Made by a program: the position numbers and the translations under genes. 64,000 nucleotides of DNA from Datnioides undecimradiatus. Its lineage: Eukaryota > Chordata > Actinopteri > Lobotiformes > Datnioididae. The number at the start of each line of letters is the position of its first letter. Within the stretch, counting starts at the first letter, position 1. The stretch covers positions 14,125,348-14,189,347 of the forward strand of contig WARS01000016.1 of assembly GCA_008933995.1 (NCBI GenBank), written 5' to 3'. Shown here one piece after another: positions 24,300 through 35,195 of the stretch. Under the pieces are notes generated by a model. It was not told where the DNA came from. It did no database searches and saw only the letters and a list, made by a program, of their open reading frames with translations.

Positions 24300-27200
24300 G
24301 TTAGGGGAATACTCACAAACACCCACAGCCAAAACAGGCACCATGTAAATAAAATGTTACAAAGGACAAACAATCACAGAGTGAATGAAGTCTATTGATG
24401 GCTCACAACCTCAGCAAAGAACAATGCTGCTTACATTACTATTTGCTATGAAAGCAGCAGCACACACATAAACTTAACTAAATTACATGTGTAATGCCTA
24501 ATGTCATGACCACTTCAAAGTATAAAGATCAGCCATTTTATTTAAAACTAATGCCTGGTCCACATGACTTACTTTTGCGTGAGTTGGGAGCCCTACTAAC
24601 TGTTTGCAGGCATGTGGCTTCTCCACAGAGAATGTTGCTGCAGTGCTGCTGTTCCTGGCAGCTCTGTCTTTCAATATTGAATTTGCCTTTGATAATGACT
24701 ATATTATAAAGATTTGTTTAATTTTATTATAAATTTCACATCTAATCTCTGATCATATCTCTGATTGATCAGTGATCAACCACTAAAACAGAACAATTCC
24801 TTTAAAAACAGACATTTAGATGGTAACCTAAATAAAGAAAAAAATCTGATAATAATCACACATGATCATATTTGTTCATTGTTGTCTCATGTCTGTGACA
24901 TGATGTACTGACAAAGACCTGGATACTATAGAGAAAGATATAATATTGTTGGTATGATGCTGATACGATTATTATTTTCACTGTTTATTTTAATAAGAAA
25001 CTTGTGCATCATGCAGAGAGAAATTGGCAAGACTATGACTTTCTAACTAGATAGCAGCACTGCAGCTGAGCATGAGCCATGTTGTTCAGACTGGCCTGAG
25101 TTAATTGTTTATACATACATAGGTCATAAGGTATTTTTAAATGATAAATGACTTAATTTTTCAAACAATAATCTAAACGGTATGAAGAGCCCCAAACGTA
25201 CAACAGAAGTAAGCATTTCTGTCTGATGAGAAAGAGCAGATGCGGCGTGTGGGAGTATGATCTACACAGTATACAAACCAAGAGATGCAGTTTAACCTTT
25301 TCCAGCCAGGAAAAAGAGTTTGAATTACTTTAACTGTGGTATTTAGTATTCAGCTCCATACACATCAATGTTCAAGACAGAGTCCTATATATATCATAGT
25401 AACATGTCTACAGTAAGGATGGCACAAAAATAGTTTTGATCCCATCATTATGAACCATTATGAGACATTTCTTCCCAGCTGTGGTGACATATACGATTCA
25501 GCTTAACGACGCGGTACTGATGGCAACTTTTACAGGAAATAACAAGACCACAGTTAGTCTGTTGCCAGAAGAACTTAGTACCTTTACCTACTGTTCTCTT
25601 AACAAAATATGTGTCTTGTGTCCAATACCTTTTCTCACCCTCCAATGACTCACAACCAAGGGGTTAAACACAACCTTACTTTCTGTTTAATAACTGACAT
25701 AAACATAAATACAGTTGCAGGTCTGCTGTTTTTCCTTTTCAGCACACACATAAAAATTACCAGGCAACTACCTCTTTCCAACTGTCCTCAGCTCACTGAG
25801 GTTATGTAGAAATACTACAGTGGTACAAATTAATGGGGAATCAGGGCAACGGTCCCTTGAGAAATTCATGAAATACAGAGAGGGGAGACATGAAGGCCAC
25901 AAAATGCAGCTTATTGGCGTGGCCTTTGCTGTTTTTCAGCCTCTTCACATTTGTTTCACTTCATCATTAGCCATCATATATTCAACAACGACTGTACCTA
26001 CTGTCCCCTTTTGGCCAGTGAAGATGATTTGCGGAAGCCAGTTCTTTCCAGGGCATTCTGTCAGATGCACAGATGCACAAGTTATTAATTCTTAATATGA
26101 ATTACAAGAAAATCATGAATCTTATCACATGACATTAATAAAACATGTCACCAACATGTACATACTTGCCCCTCTTATAAACCCTGTATTGTTCAGTTTT
26201 CCTGTGCGTTTGGTAAATAAACATCTATTCAGCAGTTGGCGACATTAAATGTTAATTGGTTGCTTTCATTATTAATGCTTTTGAGGAAATTGAAAGCTCA
26301 AATCTTACATCCCATAATGGATGGAGAGTAAAGTCAAGGAAGTAGAAAACAGAGTCTCACAGTGGAAAAAGGAAAAAAAAAACATAGACAGGCACTGATG
26401 CGTGGGTCAGCGGCTGGTATTGATGAATGGCAAATGCTTGTGTTATAATTACGGTTTGTACAAGAATTTGTCCCAAAGTGTTGCCTGTTATATTTCCAGT
26501 TTTAAATGGCCTTTGGAAACAACAATAACAAAAGGTTGGTAATTAAGAGTGTGATTGATGGTGGTCATTACATTATCTGTCACATGTCCCAATCACATGT
26601 CCCGATCAAAAGAGGAAGAATCCTAAGATATCCTTTTGGTGCAAAGACGCTGTTCAGGAGTAATAGTAGTCCTCCTGACTGTGATGGTTAATTTTGTTAG
26701 TTGGTTAGTTAGTTAATATAATAAGTGTGTCTGAATTTGGATGTTCATATGAAAAAGGAAAGGCTTTACTGCACATACTCATACTGCTCATTCTGACTGT
26801 TGTGTCTGATTTTTTTTCCAAAGTTATAGGGGCTTAGTCAGCCTTTTACAGTGTTTTTTTCGGGAGCACAAAGCAATCATGAATGTTTAAAGTAGTTATT
26901 AAAGTGATGTGTGTGCATTATACCTCTGTGTGTCTGCTTTCACCTTGCTTTTCATACTTGTTTTTTTCTTTTTGTGGCACTGGAGAAATTTTCTGGAGGT
27001 AAAGCAGAATGTCAGTGTAAATGAAGACTGATATCTCCATCTTACCTTGTGACCCAAATTACTGAACTGTGGATTATAGTCTTCCTGTATCTTGCACACA
27101 AACAGGGCTGAACCAAGGTTGTTCTCATGGGAGGAAAGTCTTGATTGTTTTGAGCATTAGTTAGAAAATGCATGCTCTTCTAAATTCTTGCCAAACTTTT

Positions 27201-28482
27201 CTTTGACAGAGTAAAACTAAAGTTAGCCTCGAAATACTGCAGCAAATACCACAGTGAACACAGCTCTTTTTTGGACACACCATTTTCTTTGGAAACACTA
27301 GTTTCTTGATGTACTTGACAAGGCAAATACTGCGCTGTATTGCAAAAGGGTCTATTCTTTTAAAAACTCTACCAGTAAGAACTTTTTTACTTTTATGGAG
27401 AATCTAAAATTACCATCATACACCAGGAAAGGTTTTTCATGTAGATAACATCTCATATCATCTTCTCTTACTTGCTTTTGGTTGCTTTGCATGAACTGCA
27501 CAGAAGCCAGTAAAAGACAAACAAAACTAAAGCCCAATCTAGAACATTTGATTTGTGACAAAATGTGTTGCTACTTGCAACTACTTGTTTTCTCCAGCTT
27601 TTTAGGTGGTTTAACATCTAGCATCCCAAAATAGGTGTTACGATAAAGATAGTGAGTTACATGCTGCATTTGTTGTATTGATAAAACCACCCCCTCATGG
27701 TTATTGGCTGCATCAGACCCCGGTGCCGTGATTGGTTGGTGCATATAAAGACTGAGGAGCTTCACATCCGGGCCTTATGGCCACTTTGCCAGTTGCCAGA
27801 CCTTTGTGTGTTGCTCTGTTTTGTGGACTTGCCAGAAGAGCTTGTGGGGGAGAGCTGCCATTTTTGTTAATCATTGTGTTTTCTCCTGTTTACCTATTGT
27901 TCAGGAAGACAGACGTAGGCTTGTACTTTTTCTTTGTTCATTCTAGGTTATCCACATTGCTTCCTTTTCAGATTAGGGCACTTTTGTTTGTTATGTTGGC
28001 CTTGGCTCTCCCTTATGTGGTTTATGGCTCTATGGATGGTAAATGACTAAGAATAAGTGGAGATTTTTTTCTTTTCCTCAGTCTGGTCTTATGTTACTCA
28101 ACCCCCACTCTAGACCATCTTGGGGACGTAACAATTATAAAAAGATGAGAGGAGCAACAAGACAAGACAATCAACATTCCTGAGTCAGGCTTAAATAGGC
28201 CGGTTCACTTGGCTGCAACTTTTCCTGCAACATTCCAAAATGGTTTCATCTAGTTGCAATACTTTAATCTGAACCAAGCTTAAGAGTATATACCCATACT
28301 AACTGCTCTATGAGGCTGTCATGCTCAACTTTCATAAATAAGCCAAGTACAGGACAAATTGACATTCTGGGCTAATAAAGTGATAGACCCACTGACCAAC
28401 ATAATGCTGGACAAGACACAATTTTAAATAACTGTTTGGTAACTGTGTTTCACAGTAATTGTCACGTCCTCTTACTTGTCAG
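24300..28482. other. mgat5b intron (4183 bp)
   Basis: GT-AG intron, phase 0. The candidate solo LTR at 27636-28133 is its only recognisable insertion. The rest is AT-rich unassigned sequence. Confidence 0.92.
27636..28133 (+). mobile_element. candidate solo LTR (498 bp)
   Basis: The unit starts TGTTACG and ends CGTAACA, a perfect 7-bp terminal inverted repeat of the TG...CA type used by LTR retrotransposons. About 95-105 bases in, there is an inverted CCAAT box (ATTGGTTGG) followed by a TATA box (GCATATAAAG at 27741), as in a U3 promoter, and a G+C-richer stretch downstream. No primer-binding site follows the 3' end and no polypurine tract precedes the 5' end, so it would be a solo LTR. No matching target-site duplication is visible (ATAGG on the left, ATTAT on the right) and no clear AATAAA was seen, which lowers confidence. 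It is not coding. Confidence 0.5.
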
Positions 28483-28647
28483 GCTGCCTTCCGCACAGAC
28501 CTGTCTGTACTGCTGGACCAGGTTGGGACAGGGAAGGAGTCACTCAGCTTCATGAAGCGCCGAATCCGCCGCCTTGCGCAGCAGTGGGCAACAGCTGCCA
28601 GTCACCTAGAAGTCAAGTTGGAGCAACGATGGAGGGATCAAAAGAAG
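28483..28647 (+). CDS. mgat5b: mgat5b exon: helical segment before the Rossmann fold
   Basis: The acceptor is CTTACTTGTCAG and the donor AAG|GTGAGG. It is 55 codons, phase 0 on both sides. It reads AAFRTDLSVLLDQVGTGKES, then LSFMKRRIRRLAQQWATAAS and HLEVKLEQRWRDQKK. Human MGAT5B has AVFRSNLSHLLDLMGSGKESLIFMKKR followed by a similar Arg/Lys-rich helix ending RDQKQ. The basic amphipathic pattern predicts long helices leading into the first beta strand (ILVHVGFL) of the catalytic domain, which starts the next confirmed exon. The phase-0 junction here is where the optional 108-bp segment at 30038-30145 could be inserted without changing frame. Confidence 0.95.
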
Positions 28648-30037
28648 GTGAGGGACAGAGGATGTTGGACGAGAGTGAAGTGTGTATTTTTTCAAATGTA
28701 ATAACCTTTTTAGGGCAAAATGCAACATTCAACTGAGAAAAATTTGCAAAAACAAAATGATCAAGCACATTAAATGATGTGAAGAGTGATACAATACACA
28801 CCAATTTAAAGAACAGTACCAGATGGGGGGAAAGACAACTGAGCTATACAACATGTAACACATCAACACACACACTGCAGTGCAGCTCATATTACCAAAT
28901 ACATTAATACTGTCCTGACTATGAGTTTGTACAGGATTCAGAGTGATCTACAAATGACCTTAAAATGCAGGATTCAAGGTTAGCTTTCAATTCCAACGTG
29001 CTAGGCCTCTGACATGCTGATTTCCACTCAAGTAAGGGGGTATGAAAACCTTTTTCAGATGCTTCTTAAATGGTTCTCGTTTTGAATGATGGCAGGAGAA
29101 AAATCATAGAGGAGGTAATGATAGGTTGTCATCCATCGCTGCCATCTGCATTCTTCTGCTGTAACTGGTGTGTAACTGTTTTTATGTTCCCATTCGAAAA
29201 TAGTGTTCAAAGCTGTATACTGTAAAATAAGAATTTTCCACGGTATCATAGTGTTAAATTGTTGAACCTCATTTTGGTTGGCACTGAAATGGCTCAGTAT
29301 GGACTTGGCTACTTCTTACTTGTAGCCATGCACGCCAAGAGCTTAGTGAGAGAAAGGAAGAAAGAGATGTGAGGATGGATGAGGGAGAAGACATAAAAAG
29401 GAGAAAAGAGGTATGAAATGATGATGATGAATGATTGGGATTATGATGAAATGCCAAGCATGTGCCAGTGCCAGAGGGAGAAGAATGAGATGAGAAAGGA
29501 AGGACAAGAGGGGGATGGATGGTTGTGGGGTCGGTACAGTAGAATATGGATTAGGAAAGAATTGATGGAGTTGGAGAAGGGGAGTCGTGAGGCACCGCTG
29601 AGATGAGCAAGCAAGAAAGACTGGCAAGTCAAAGTGGGGATTTCATTAAAAATTGTTTAAAGATATAAAACTAACTGTGTAATTTAAAGGGTTACTTTTC
29701 CAAATGTCAGCAAAAGCAATTTGTAATTTAAACTTTGAGAGTCTTAAAAAACTTTTTTGCTGCTTGTAACCTTTCACCACATTTACACCTACAGCACATT
29801 TTAGGTTTTGTTAAGCCACCTTACCTCTCTCATTCTTTACTCTGAGTAGACTCATAATCCTAAAATTTGGAAAATAATGATATATGAATGAGTTGTTAAC
29901 CTGAGAAGTCAGACTGGGCACACAGTTTGCTTCTTCTTCCCAAAATGTTTCCTTCTGCCCCCATCTCTCTCTAAAATAAGTTAACAAGGGTAGAAATAGT
30001 CCCCTGTCACTGAGATTGATGTTCTCCTTTCTTGTAG

Positions 30038-30145
30038 TGCACTGAGGGGATTTGTTATCCTCTATCATGGCTCTGTGGCCGCCTCAACAGCCGATATGCC
30101 TTACAACGTGCTGCTGCTATCTCAACAGCAGATGTCCTGGTGTTT
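30038..30145 (+). CDS. candidate in-frame cassette exon of mgat5b (unconfirmed)
   Basis: This lies in the intron between two phase-0 exons. It starts after a good pyrimidine tract and acceptor (TTCTCCTTTCTTGTAG) and ends at a good donor (TTT|GTAAGA). It is 108 bp, exactly 36 codons, without a stop in the frame set by both neighbours. It would insert CTEGICYPLSWLCGRLNSRY plus ALQRAAAISTADVLVF between RDQKK and ILVHVGFL. Base composition is richer in G+C than the flanking intron. Against it: the remembered human MGAT5B sequence has no such insert, a second frame is also open over nearly the whole segment, and a 36-codon stop-free run is not rare. It may be a fish-specific alternative exon, a pseudo-exon or chance. 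Confidence 0.3.
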
Positions 30146-30652
30146 GTAAGAGTTCGCCTTGACTGTCAAAAGCTGTTTATCATAATAATTAGAGCGGGAT
30201 GTAAAAATGTGTGTGTTTGTGTACTTGTCCTGTGTGTTTGTGTGGGTGTGTTGGACATCAATGCAATAAAAGTAAAAGGAGAGGATCTCATACATTTTAT
30301 TCTGAAATAATATCTTTGTGTGTACCAGCTCAACTTACCACATTAAACCCTTTCCCTCCTCCCATGCAGAAAGATTCATTTTTGTTTTGACTTTAAAGTA
30401 AACACTTACTTTAACATTGAGAAGGGGAACACTGATTTTAATTAACTCTGACTAAGAAAAAAAAAGTTGTCTGATGTGAATTGACTATGGCCTTGCACTC
30501 GCCTAACCTTTGTCTCTGGTAAAATCCCTTGTTTCCAATAGCAGTTTTAGCATTCTGCTTGAGTGTGCAGTCTTTACAATTCCAATGGGGCTCTGTTGAA
30601 ACAGCTCTGTTTCCTTGTTTGGCTTCTCTTTGATTGTAAGCAGAGTGGATGT

Positions 30653-31132
30653 TTACTCAGAAAAAGAATAAATTAGCAGAGCAGAGAGGCAAGTATGGGG
30701 GACGAAAGGATGGAAAGCATTAAGAGGGAGAGGAAAATGAGAGAAAGGGGCTAGATGATTCTGTCGAACTGTCTGTGACAGACAAGAGGACAGGAAGCGT
30801 GAAGGTGTGTGTGCATGAGTGTGACTGTTGAAACTTGAAATGTAAGGGGTCATAAGATATTTTCTATGGTCAAATATATTTGAGAGATAGACATTTGAAA
30901 GATTTTGTACGCAGAGTGCCGGGGTGAGTGGTGAAGTAGAAACCTGCCTCAGATATTCTAAGAAATCTTTTTTTATTTTGTCACTAATCTGCCCATTTCC
31001 TCTGTGCTTGTGAAGTTCAGAAAGAATACAATCAACCTTTTGCTGCACTTCCCTTTCAAAGCAGTTAGACATTTGAGAGAGCTCATCTTTTTTTTTAGTG
31101 CCATTATCAAACTTAATGAAAGCCTGGGTCAA
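30653..31132 (-). other. unassigned 159-codon minus-strand open frame
   Basis: The longest open frame in the window. Its first 70 or so codons read like a hydrophilic helical protein (for example CFEREVQQKVDCILSELHKH). The second half turns into a Ser/Pro/His-rich translation of purine-rich and CA-repeat sequence and looks non-coding. I do not recognise a family. It may be the remnant of an old gene or transposon exon, or chance: a frame of this length is not surprising in 64 kb. Confidence 0.15.
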
Positions 31133-34100
31133 CCCATTCAGCCATTATAACGTAGCTGATGGAACATTTTGTGTATAACAAATTACTGTTCTCTTTTTTA
31201 CCAGACATCAAAGGATACATATTCATCTAAGCCATATTATAATGGAAGGTCTATGAAAGATGACAGTACTGATCCAAAGACACTGATTTGTTAACCTGCT
31301 GCAGTGAATTCACCCCGTCTGTTGTTAGTTTAAGCGTCTCAGCGAGTGACTTTGTGTGCATCTGTGCCTACGCGGTGTGCTTTGAGCATTCACATTTAGT
31401 GTGTTCATCAGCATATGTCGAACTGCTAATTTCTGTTCTCCCTGTGTCTGCCCTCTCGAAAGTTAATTGCCTTTTGACTGATGAAGAGCAGACATTATAG
31501 GAGACTAATGGAATGTACGGAAGGTGAAGAGAGGAGGTGGAAGTCGGGTGAGGTGATATGAAAAAAGTTAGTAGGAAAGACGAGGGGACAGGTCAGAGAA
31601 AGGAGGAAGGAGGAAAGACGTGAGGAGAAATAAAGAAGGGGAGGTTGTCTGTGGAGGGGTGAAAGGAGTTTGACGGAGAAGGTGAGAGTAAGGGTAGAGT
31701 AGTGATGGTTGGCAGTGCCAGCTTGTGTTGCCACCCGTGGCCCTCCATCAGACAGCTGCGACCTTCATACGGGCCACAGTGCATGAGGAAATAGGGTCAC
31801 ACACATACAGACACACAAACTCAAACACATACATGCAGGCGAGATCTTGCACTAACAGATGCTAGTACAGGCATTAGTATTCTTCTGTCATTAGCCTGTT
31901 AGTGATGAGTGGAGCAGAGCAAAAGAATAGAGTGTTAATACATTCCTGAGAGACTCTTCTACTCTCCTCCTCTCACATGTACAGACCAAGGACTTTCCAA
32001 GGATTTTACTTAGAGACGCACTTATATTACATAAAACGTTCCTAACATTGGTACATGAAAGACAATAGGCTTCTTTTTCCACAGCTTATCCCAGTTATGT
32101 AATAACACAAAAAAACCATTCAGAACAGGGACAATGTTGTGAAAACACCTTGATTTGACGGGTGGCACATGAACACATGCACCAGCAGATGAGGTGATGT
32201 AAAGGTGAGTAAGAGATTTAAGCGCAAGTGTGCTTTTGTCGTGCCTCTCTGTCAGTTTCTGCGGGTTTTGCAGGGCTTTGTATTTGATCCCCATGGGACA
32301 TTAACAGTAGAGAGTAGCTTTAGATCCTTTAAAGAATGCCCCAAGCTCACGGTGAACAAGTGAGCACCCACACCGAACACACACACACACACACAAACAT
32401 CCACACATACTGAGTTCATTGATGGATGTCAGTGTAAAACAAAACAAAAACAAACAAAATTCGAAATCCATCAGCACACACTTATAGACACACCATCTTG
32501 GAGTACCAAAAGTCCACCGTATAAAGAGCTTCACTCTCTAGTGTGTGATTAGGTTCCTGGGGGAGGCAGCTGGCCGTGATACAGGAGTTTATGAGAAAGC
32601 GCAGCTTTAGCATCAGAGTTACTCCCTTTGTTGACGACTTCCCATTGTGTGGCTTTTCCACCCGTTCAGCTTCATTATCAAGTGAGTGTGTGAGCAAACA
32701 TGTGAGAATGTGTTGGCAGTGATCTGCATGGTAAAACACAGTGAGAACCACCCACCTCAGTTCCTCCCTCCTCTCCATTCCAGCTATTGATTCCTGTACC
32801 GTGATATAAAAGTTGCTTCTCTGGTGTTGTCCTGATATGTTTCATTGAACTCCACTTTAATTCTGTTACTGTCTACTAAAGAGAAAGTAAAATCTCTTCT
32901 CGGCAGTCTAGATCATGGGTGCAAGTTGCCAGGTTTTCTGAAGCACCCTTACCTCTCTCCCTATTAACTTGTGTCTGTGTGGATGCCACTTTTATAGAAT
33001 TCAATCCACACGCTCTGCTGCCACTGTGTGATATTTCTCGTATTTATTTAGCAGCACTGCTGTGCAGCTGCCAGTTTGTAAAATTCGTCTCCTTCTGTCT
33101 CCATTTCTGCGTGGTTGCCAGTGTTTGTGCGATACACCCTCATCAGCACCACAACCTCCACCAAGCCAAGAGAGTGAATAGTACTGGCGCCATGAATTCT
33201 CACTCTTGCCATCTGCCACCCAAACTGTAATTAAATTTCACTTATCTTTTTTTATGAAGCAGAAGTTAATAGAGCAGGCTTATTAAATCAGGGGATTTTT
33301 CACGCCAGCTGGAGTGTCACTGGAGCTTGACTCTGCTACATGCACAGTATTGTCCAGTGTTTCACACACACTTTGGACATCAGTGGAATGACTTAAGAAG
33401 TTGTACATTATGTATATAGATAAATTACAAAAGAGCCTCCCATAAATATAAAAAATTCTAACCATTTTTTAGTTTTGGATATTTTTTTCTGACATAAAAT
33501 GAAATGCGTGCTGTGAAGCTGTAGTATGTGTATCATTGCATTGAAGCTGGTGTGGTATGACAGAGAGGGAAAGAGAGTGCAATGCGGCACTCTACTAAAA
33601 AGATCTTGGAAGCTTTTAATCCTTACCTCTCCAGTTCATAACTGTATAGATACAGACGTAGGATGCACTTTTACATACATAAAAGCAGAGAGATGGAGAA
33701 CTAGTGAGCAATCACGTTTCAAACTTTTTGCCAAATTCTGCACAGGTGGCCTTAAGCTTGTGTTCATGCTGCGTTTGCTAATCAGGATTACTCACCAGAA
33801 CAAGGTTTGGACATGGCTGTGTCTAATCCACTGTGAAACGCATGTTGCTCATTTCTTGGTGGGTTGCACTGAATAATCAGTAGCTAGGTGGGCATGCATG
33901 ACAGGTTTGTATCCTGTAAGTGCAAGCTGTATAACAGTACAACATACTATAAACTGTGATAATTCCTTCATGTGTGTTACGTGATGTTTTAAAACAATGG
34001 AGAATGTTTCTGTTGGATGCCTAGGAATTAGGTACAGCTGTTATCTGCACAGGCATGCGGTGAATTTAAAATGAGGACAGTAAAGTCCATAATGATGGAT

Positions 34101-35025
34101 TTCTACATGTGCATGCTCTTCCATTGGAGCATGAGGGGATGATGCGTTGGGGATTTCAAAGAATTACTTTTCAGTTTCCATAATTTTCTTTTGGAAGAGT
34201 CTGAAATTCTAATGATTCTAATCCTCAAACTCATTAAAACAGTTTGCACTGTGGAAGCTTAACTTTCAAGGAGCTTAACTTTACTCAGTATGTGCGCATA
34301 TATAAATAATATAATGTAAATCAGACTAAATTAAATGCACTTTATAATATACACATTATACATTATGTGTATATGAATTGCTGCATCATCAGCACAACAT
34401 TGTGGCTGTATAGTATATATTTTTAATAGATTTTTAAGAGATTGTGGTACATGCTAAAGAATAGCTGAATGTTTCAGGCTTTTTATCTGACAGGAAAAAC
34501 ACACTTTTTAGTTATTGCTGGGCTCAGAGCTTCTGCTCAGCAGAATGGGAAATTGTGAAAAAAAAGTTGACCAACAAAGTGAGGCCTACTTAGCAGCAGG
34601 CATCATTAATGAATAGTAAATTGTATTGGGCGTCTTTGTTTATGTTAGTGAATTATTTATTAAGTAAAGAATAAGTTACTCAGCAACTCATGCCTTTTCG
34701 AAATGTAAAAAAAACTTTTGAAAGCACAAAGTTGTTTTGTGGAGTAAGGGATTATTGATAAATTTCAGGTGCACTCACTTTTGGTTTTACTTTTAAAGAA
34801 AATGTTTTAGGTAATCTGTTCCATTGTCCCATTGGACTTGATGGTAGTAATATCACCATATTTGCAGATCTCACTGATTCCCTTGGTGACTACAATGTCT
34901 TCATATCCAATAGAAGTTATGGCTAAATCTATGCAAAAGGGAGTCAATATGTAATAAACTTTGTAATTCATATTAGTTGACATGTTTGCAAACTTTTAAC
35001 TCTTTCACTAAATGTCTTCTTTCAG

Positions 35026-35195
35026 ATCCTGGTACATGTGGGCTTCCTAACTGAGGAGTCTGGAGATGTTTTCAGCCCCAAAGTGCTGAAGGGGGGTCCT
35101 CTGGGAGAGATGGTCCAGTGGGCCGACATTCTTACTGCCCTCCATGTTTTAGGACATAACCTCAAGATCTCCATGTCTGTTAAGGAGCTGCAGGG
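35026..35195 (+). CDS. mgat5b: mgat5b exon: first part of GT18 catalytic fold
   Basis: The acceptor is CTTCTTTCAG and the donor is CAGGG|GTGAGT. It enters at phase 0 and leaves with two bases (GG), completed by the first base of the last exon to Gly. The reading is ILVHVGFLTEESGDVFSPKV, then LKGGPLGEMVQWADILTALH and VLGHNLKISMSVKELQ. Human MGAT5B is almost identical (ILVHIGFLTEESGDVFSPRV onwards). ILVHVGFL is the first beta strand of the Rossmann-like domain. GGPLGEMVQW is the family-conserved loop and helix near the donor-acceptor cleft. The intron that follows is 22.9 kb, by far the largest in the window. Confidence 0.97.

Larger units (their letters stand above)
28648..35025. other. mgat5b intron (6378 bp) with possible cassette exon
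   Basis: GT-AG intron, phase 0. It contains the candidate 36-codon exon at 30038-30145, an unassigned minus-strand open frame at 30653-31132 and a short (CA)n at about 32380. The remainder is AT-rich with purine-rich patches at 29340-29600 and 31500-31690 and nothing recognised. Confidence 0.9.

Noticed and set aside
33526..33876. 116-codon + strand open frame
   Set aside because: No recognisable motif and no link to the mgat5b frame.
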